Assembly: GCA_032622095.1 (NCBI GenBank)
Contig: CP136065.1
Span: forward strand, 152,279,577-152,343,576
Length of the DNA: 64,000 nucleotides
Source of the DNA: Siphonodentalium dalli
Taxonomy: Eukaryota > Mollusca > Scaphopoda > Gadilida > Siphonodentaliidae
Direction of reading: 5' to 3'
Part shown: positions 60,632 to 64,000 of the stretch, one piece after another
Layout: every line of letters begins with the position of its first letter
How positions within the stretch are numbered: position 1 is the stretch's first letter
The notes under the pieces: model-generated
Told to the model about the DNA's origin: nothing
Database searches by the model: none
What the model saw: only the letters and a program-made list of their open reading frames with translations
Program-made: the position numbers and the translations under genes

Positions 60632-62317
60632 TATATAAATGTATAAACTCTATGGATCGGGATTGAGTTATCTCGTGTGAACTATTGGTTAGACCGACTG
60701 AGCGACATACTATGTATAGCCGAGTTACTAATTCCATAGGGCTTTATTAGTTGGAAATTTCACACCAACAATAGGTTGAAAATGTTCTTGTAGTTTGATT
60801 TTCAAAAACATTCTTGGGGGAAATTATTTTTTTTGGACCAATATTTGCATATTTTCCTATTTTTGGTAAAATATTATGGTCTGAAATGGTTATCAGTTGG
60901 AAACTTTCCAACCTCATGCAGGTGGGTGACAGGTTGGAAATTTCCAACACTTGGAAAGCTTGTGTCCTGGTCCCTCCCACATGGTCAGTCAAAAGTAAAA
61001 AAACTGCTAGTTAATTTAAGAAAACAATATTGTCATACATTTGGTCAACATTGTCATTGGAATTGTCATCAGTTGTAAATTTTCCAACCTAAGTGGGTTG
61101 TCAGGTTTGAAATTTCCAACTCTAGGAATGCTTGAGGATAGTCTAGATGGTAGGATTTTTGCGATTTTCTTGTTAAGATTACAAAATTTTCGCACACCGG
61201 GCCGAACCATGGTCTAATATTAGGCCTAAGAGCACTGAGGTGCAAGTGGTGCAAATGGAATTATGGAAAACTTGTGTTTGGTCTGATTCTGATTCAAGGG
61301 GTGGGTGCAGTTGGAATTTCCCAAGGTGGACACTCCCCAACGGAAACCCTCTAGCCACATCCCTGCGTGTATGGGGATGCTTTATAATTTGGTACCTCAC
61401 ATGCCTTGACTTAGTTGTTTTACTTTAATTTGGACTGTATGTACGTTTCGAATAATAAATTGTTGGCGACTCCTCGCTCTTCTCGCATGTGGGATGTGGC
61501 CCAGGGCCGAACACACCAACGTCTGTTTAGATGTCGTTTCGTGTGTTCACGAAGAACACACATCCCTACTCCAACGACGAGGGCGCGTTACTTTCTCGTT
61601 AAAAGAGGTGGCATTTTAAATTGTCCATAACACTTTATTACTCTATGAATATTCGATATGGACTATAGGTTGTTTGTCCGCAGTAATTCACTTCAACAAA
61701 CACGACTAACACTAGTCACATTGAGCTCAATCAACGCCATATAACCCGCCGCTTTCTCACGGGCGTAATCTTTGCAGCAAGAAAATATCAGAGTACAATT
61801 GTACCTGATATTTTCTTGCAGATATTTTCTTGCAGCTTCATGTGTACGCGCCCTAAAGCCGGTGCTAGCACATTAGACACGCCCTCAATCGTAGAACAAG
61901 TCTTATCGGCCCACAACAGCTTGGTCTATCGGTTGGCTTTGGACTTGGTCTACCACAATCGATATTATTTACAGCTCCACCCATTTAACTGATTGTCTAA
62001 AAACTGAAAATAAATACAGAAATGTGTCCACTAATTTACTAAAGCGTATCCAAATAAAATTAAAACACTACCGTGAAAAATGTTTTCATAGGAACGACGT
62101 CAAAGTGCAAAGTGGTAAGATATTAATTTGAATTCACATTGTGTACAGTTCGGGTATTCGTACATGCATTCAAAACAAAACCCAAATACTGCGTGTGTTG
62201 GCAATTAAACTAGATTTCAATACATTCTTGCGACGATTAAGTTTTTCTTAAACTTTTTATATCGGTAAGTGGATAATCATATTTGTTCGCAGTAAAACGA
62301 GTTGTACTTGATTTCTA
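60632..62317. other. Intergenic DNA with diverged short repeats, no gene supported
   Basis: Two diverged direct copies lie at about 60,891-60,970 and 61,067-61,138 (CATCAGTTG, TTTCCAACCT, GAAATTTCCAAC, GGAAnGCTTG in the same order). A weaker third trace is near 61,307-61,345. A palindromic hairpin lies at 61,774-61,822. Short frames here (for example 61,415-61,630) show no domain. Confidence 0.5.
61774..61822. repeat. Hairpin with palindromic centre and an extra direct copy of one arm
   Basis: GCAAGAAAATATC pairs with GATATTTTCTTGC around the centre TACAATTGTA, itself a perfect palindrome. A further GATATTTTCTTGCAG follows at once at about 61,821-61,835, so one arm is present twice in tandem. 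Confidence 0.85.
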
Positions 62318-62919
62318 TTAATCCTTTACCCAACAAACCGGCCAAACACGCCCAAATAAAGCTTCAACAGCCTAAAATATCTTCCGTCTGTCTCAATAAC
62401 ACCATACAAATATGAGAAGATAGTGCAACTCGTTAGCTTCAATCGTAAAATTGGGCGTAAGTGTATTTTGAGTATGTTAGTACTATAGTACTATATATTT
62501 GAGAATCGTTGATAAAAATGGGCGTAAGTATATTTTCGATATGGTCGTGTCCAAAAAATTTCAAAAAACTTCAAAAATTTCAAAAACTTCAAAAACTTCA
62601 AAAACTTCAAAAACTTCAAAAACTTTCAAAAATTTCAAAAATGTTAAAGTGACACGAGGTAAGGGACGTTATGTAATATTGGTGTGTGAATATTAAAGGA
62701 GCACAATGCGCTCTAAAGGGACACACGGCACTCATTTTGAATGAATGTTAAAGAAACACAATACACACACAGTGGGTGAAAGTTAAAATGACACAGAACA
62801 ATATTTAAACTTCAAATTTAGGGTTCTTAATATACCATTTATGTATCGTTTCTCGCTCTACAATCTCCCCTCCCCACTTATAGATATATAACGAAGACGA
62901 GAATAACATGTTGATGAAG

Positions 62920-62925
62920 TTTATT
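62920..62925 (-). promoter_or_regulatory. Polyadenylation signal AATAAA (duplicate copy)
   Basis: Same position relative to the acidic finger gene stop as at 57,104-57,109. Confidence 0.55.
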
Positions 62926-62930
62926 GAAAT

Positions 62931-63506
62931 TTAATCATTGTCTGAATCTTCGACCGTTAGATTTATTTCTAAGAGTTTCTTGAATTTTCTCATCGCTTCA
63001 TCTGCAGCCCATTCATTATTATATCCGTGTTTGGTCAGTTTGACCATTTTCTTCATGATCATGTTATGTATGCGTGATGTTTTCAATCGATACTGGTATT
63101 CTATTAATCGTCTATAACTTTTGAGAAAGAGAGCAAACTCTGTGTCGATGGTAGCCTCTTTTCCCGACATGCTCTCATCTCCCGACATGCTCTCTTCTCC
63201 TTTCGCATCATTGGTGACGCGTTTCATCATACTTTTGAATGTGTCCATCTCGTTGACACATCGCGCAGCTTTCTTAAGACCGAATACCGTTCTACTACCG
63301 ACGACATTATCATCTTCTGAATCTGACGAAGCGGTTCTAGATTCAGATGAAGATGAACGGGGAACGATATCAGATTCTAGGTCATCGGTATCTTCTCCGA
63401 AGAAATCTGTTTTTGTCTCGGACATAACTCCGTGTTTAATCTGTTTATGTCTTTGTAGATTGTAGTTCGTCGATAAAATATTTCCGCGTAAATGACACCC
63501 GTGCAT
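62931..63506 (-). CDS. Acidic protein with a degenerate C2H2 finger, duplicate copy
   Basis: Encodes the same 191 residues as 57,115-57,690, including the Arg at finger position 7. Two base differences in the reading frame (62,955 against 57,139; 63,288 against 57,472) are both synonymous, Thr ACG against ACA. The 5' overlap with the 80-aa ORF, upstream stop and tight AATAAA are all kept. Either the duplication is very recent or the protein is still under constraint. Confidence 0.62.
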   Translation of the reverse strand: MHGCHLRGNILSTNYNLQRHKQIKHGVMSETKTDFFGEDTDDLESDIVPRSSSSESRTASSDSEDDNVVGSRTVFGLKKAARCVNEMDTFKSMMKRVTNDAKGEESMSGDESMSGKEATIDTEFALFLKSYRRLIEYQYRLKTSRIHNMIMKKMVKLTKHGYNNEWAADEAMRKFKKLLEINLTVEDSDND

Positions 63507-63687
63507 TATCGCGAATTATTGGAAGAACGATCACTCTTATAAGTAGCGATAAAAAGAGAGAATATGGTGTGGTATACAACCGTCGCGTTAAGAGTACGTT
63601 CGTACCGGGTCTAGGGTATAGATCTTTGACCGCTGGTGATTCAAATAATGCCAATTTATCAGTATGGTACTCTCTGTATTCATTCAT
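63445..63687 (-). CDS. Hypothetical 80-aa hydrophobic ORF, duplicate copy
   Basis: Same 80 residues as 57,629-57,871, with one synonymous change (Gly codon, 63,604). One further change (63,699 A, 57,883 T) lies just upstream of its ATG. The same doubts about whether it is an independent gene apply. Confidence 0.38.
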   Translation of the reverse strand: MNEYREYHTDKLALFESPAVKDLYPRPGTNVLLTRRLYTTPYSLFLSLLIRVIVLPIIRDNARVSFTRKYFIDELQSTKT

Positions 63688-63750
63688 GATTTGGCTAAAC
63701 GAATGACACTTCGCTTTTCATTTTCTTATTATTATTAGACAAACCTCCAG

Positions 63751-64000
63751 CTAACACTCTCTTGGTGATTTTTTGGACGCTTTACGTGTGTTTGTCAACT
63801 TATTTGCTGCAACTTCGACCTTAGCCATTTCAATCGCTTGCGCGACGGGCGTCACTACGTTAATATGTGGTCTTAGAACGTCTTCTTCACTATCACTATT
63901 TTTAGTTCTGGCAATAAAGTAGCGACCCTTATTATCTGGCGTTAACTTCCCATCAATCATGTCTCTGAAATGTTTTCTCCACTTTTCAATATCTGTTGGA
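63751..64000 (-). CDS. Small basic-tailed protein, duplicate copy, 5' end beyond the window
   Basis: Matches 57,935-58,184. By the constant 5,816-bp offset its start codon would be at 64,017-64,015, outside the window, so it is partial here only because of the window edge. All codons that can be seen encode the same residues as copy 1. Confidence 0.55.
   Translation of the reverse strand, partial: PTDIEKWRKHFRDMIDGKLTPDNKGRYFIARTKNSDSEEDVLRPHINVVTPVAQAIEMAKVEVAANKLTNTRKASKKSPREC

Larger units (their letters stand above)
62415..64000. repeat. Segmental direct duplication, copy 2 (cut by the window end)
   Basis: Nearly identical to 56,378-58,184. It lacks about 221 bp in total, from contraction of the 9-bp repeat (now 62,559-62,640) and loss of the 130 bp after it. 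The foldback element just left of copy 1 is absent here; instead 62,344-62,414 is unrelated sequence. Confidence 0.92.

Noticed and set aside
61415-61630. 71-codon plus-strand frame
   Set aside because: Arg-rich but without a domain or context; no ribosomal, tRNA or viral signature could be recognised.

Overview
This is a eukaryotic, almost certainly invertebrate animal, window. The evidence is a 47.8-kb satellite array with ~172-bp monomers, AT-rich low-density flanking DNA full of diverged repeats and hairpins, one clear FkbM-type methyltransferase gene, and compact intronless genes resembling remnants of a Polinton/adintovirus-type DNA element. A marine lophotrochozoan, perhaps a mollusc, is my guess; nothing in the window fixes the taxon.

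Positions 1-47,811 are one uninterrupted head-to-tail satellite of about 277 monomers. Variant monomers are arranged in nested higher-order repeats: a 28-monomer block (4,833 bp), a 17-monomer block (2,931 bp), a 29-monomer block (5,000 bp), a 13-monomer block (~2,240 bp), 7- and 6-monomer blocks, and an 8-monomer module (~1,380 bp) that recurs in four parts of the array. The many short reading frames here are by-products of the monomer sequence and are not annotated as genes. The array breaks off in mid-monomer at ~47,811 and the last monomer is visibly more mutated.

Positions 47,812-54,400 show no gene I can support. They hold diverged short repeats, an inverted repeat pair (48.1/49.7 kb), a three-copy repeat (50.7-51.3 kb) and hairpins. 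A single-exon gene at 54,546-55,601 (+) encodes a predicted type II membrane protein with an FkbM-like methyltransferase domain.

Positions 56,000-64,000 are the most interesting part. A 294-bp foldback element with nested terminal inverted repeats lies at 56,029-56,322. Downstream, five ORFs all lie on the minus strand between 57,115 and 60,137: a Bcl-2-like protein, a single-pass membrane protein, a small basic protein, an 80-aa hydrophobic ORF, and an acidic protein with a degenerate C2H2 finger. They are short, intronless, closely packed and in one direction, as in a midsize DNA virus or Polinton. No polymerase, integrase, packaging ATPase or capsid gene is visible, so this is a fragment. 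The last three genes are duplicated in direct orientation, nearly identically, at 62,415-64,000 and beyond the window. A 99-bp perfect inverted repeat carries the start of the Bcl-2-like gene and its upstream sequence, giving a truncated mirror copy at 60,557-60,631. A 51-bp pyrimidine-rich minisatellite and a TA microsatellite sit inside the cluster. All functional statements for the viral-like genes are inference from motifs and layout.
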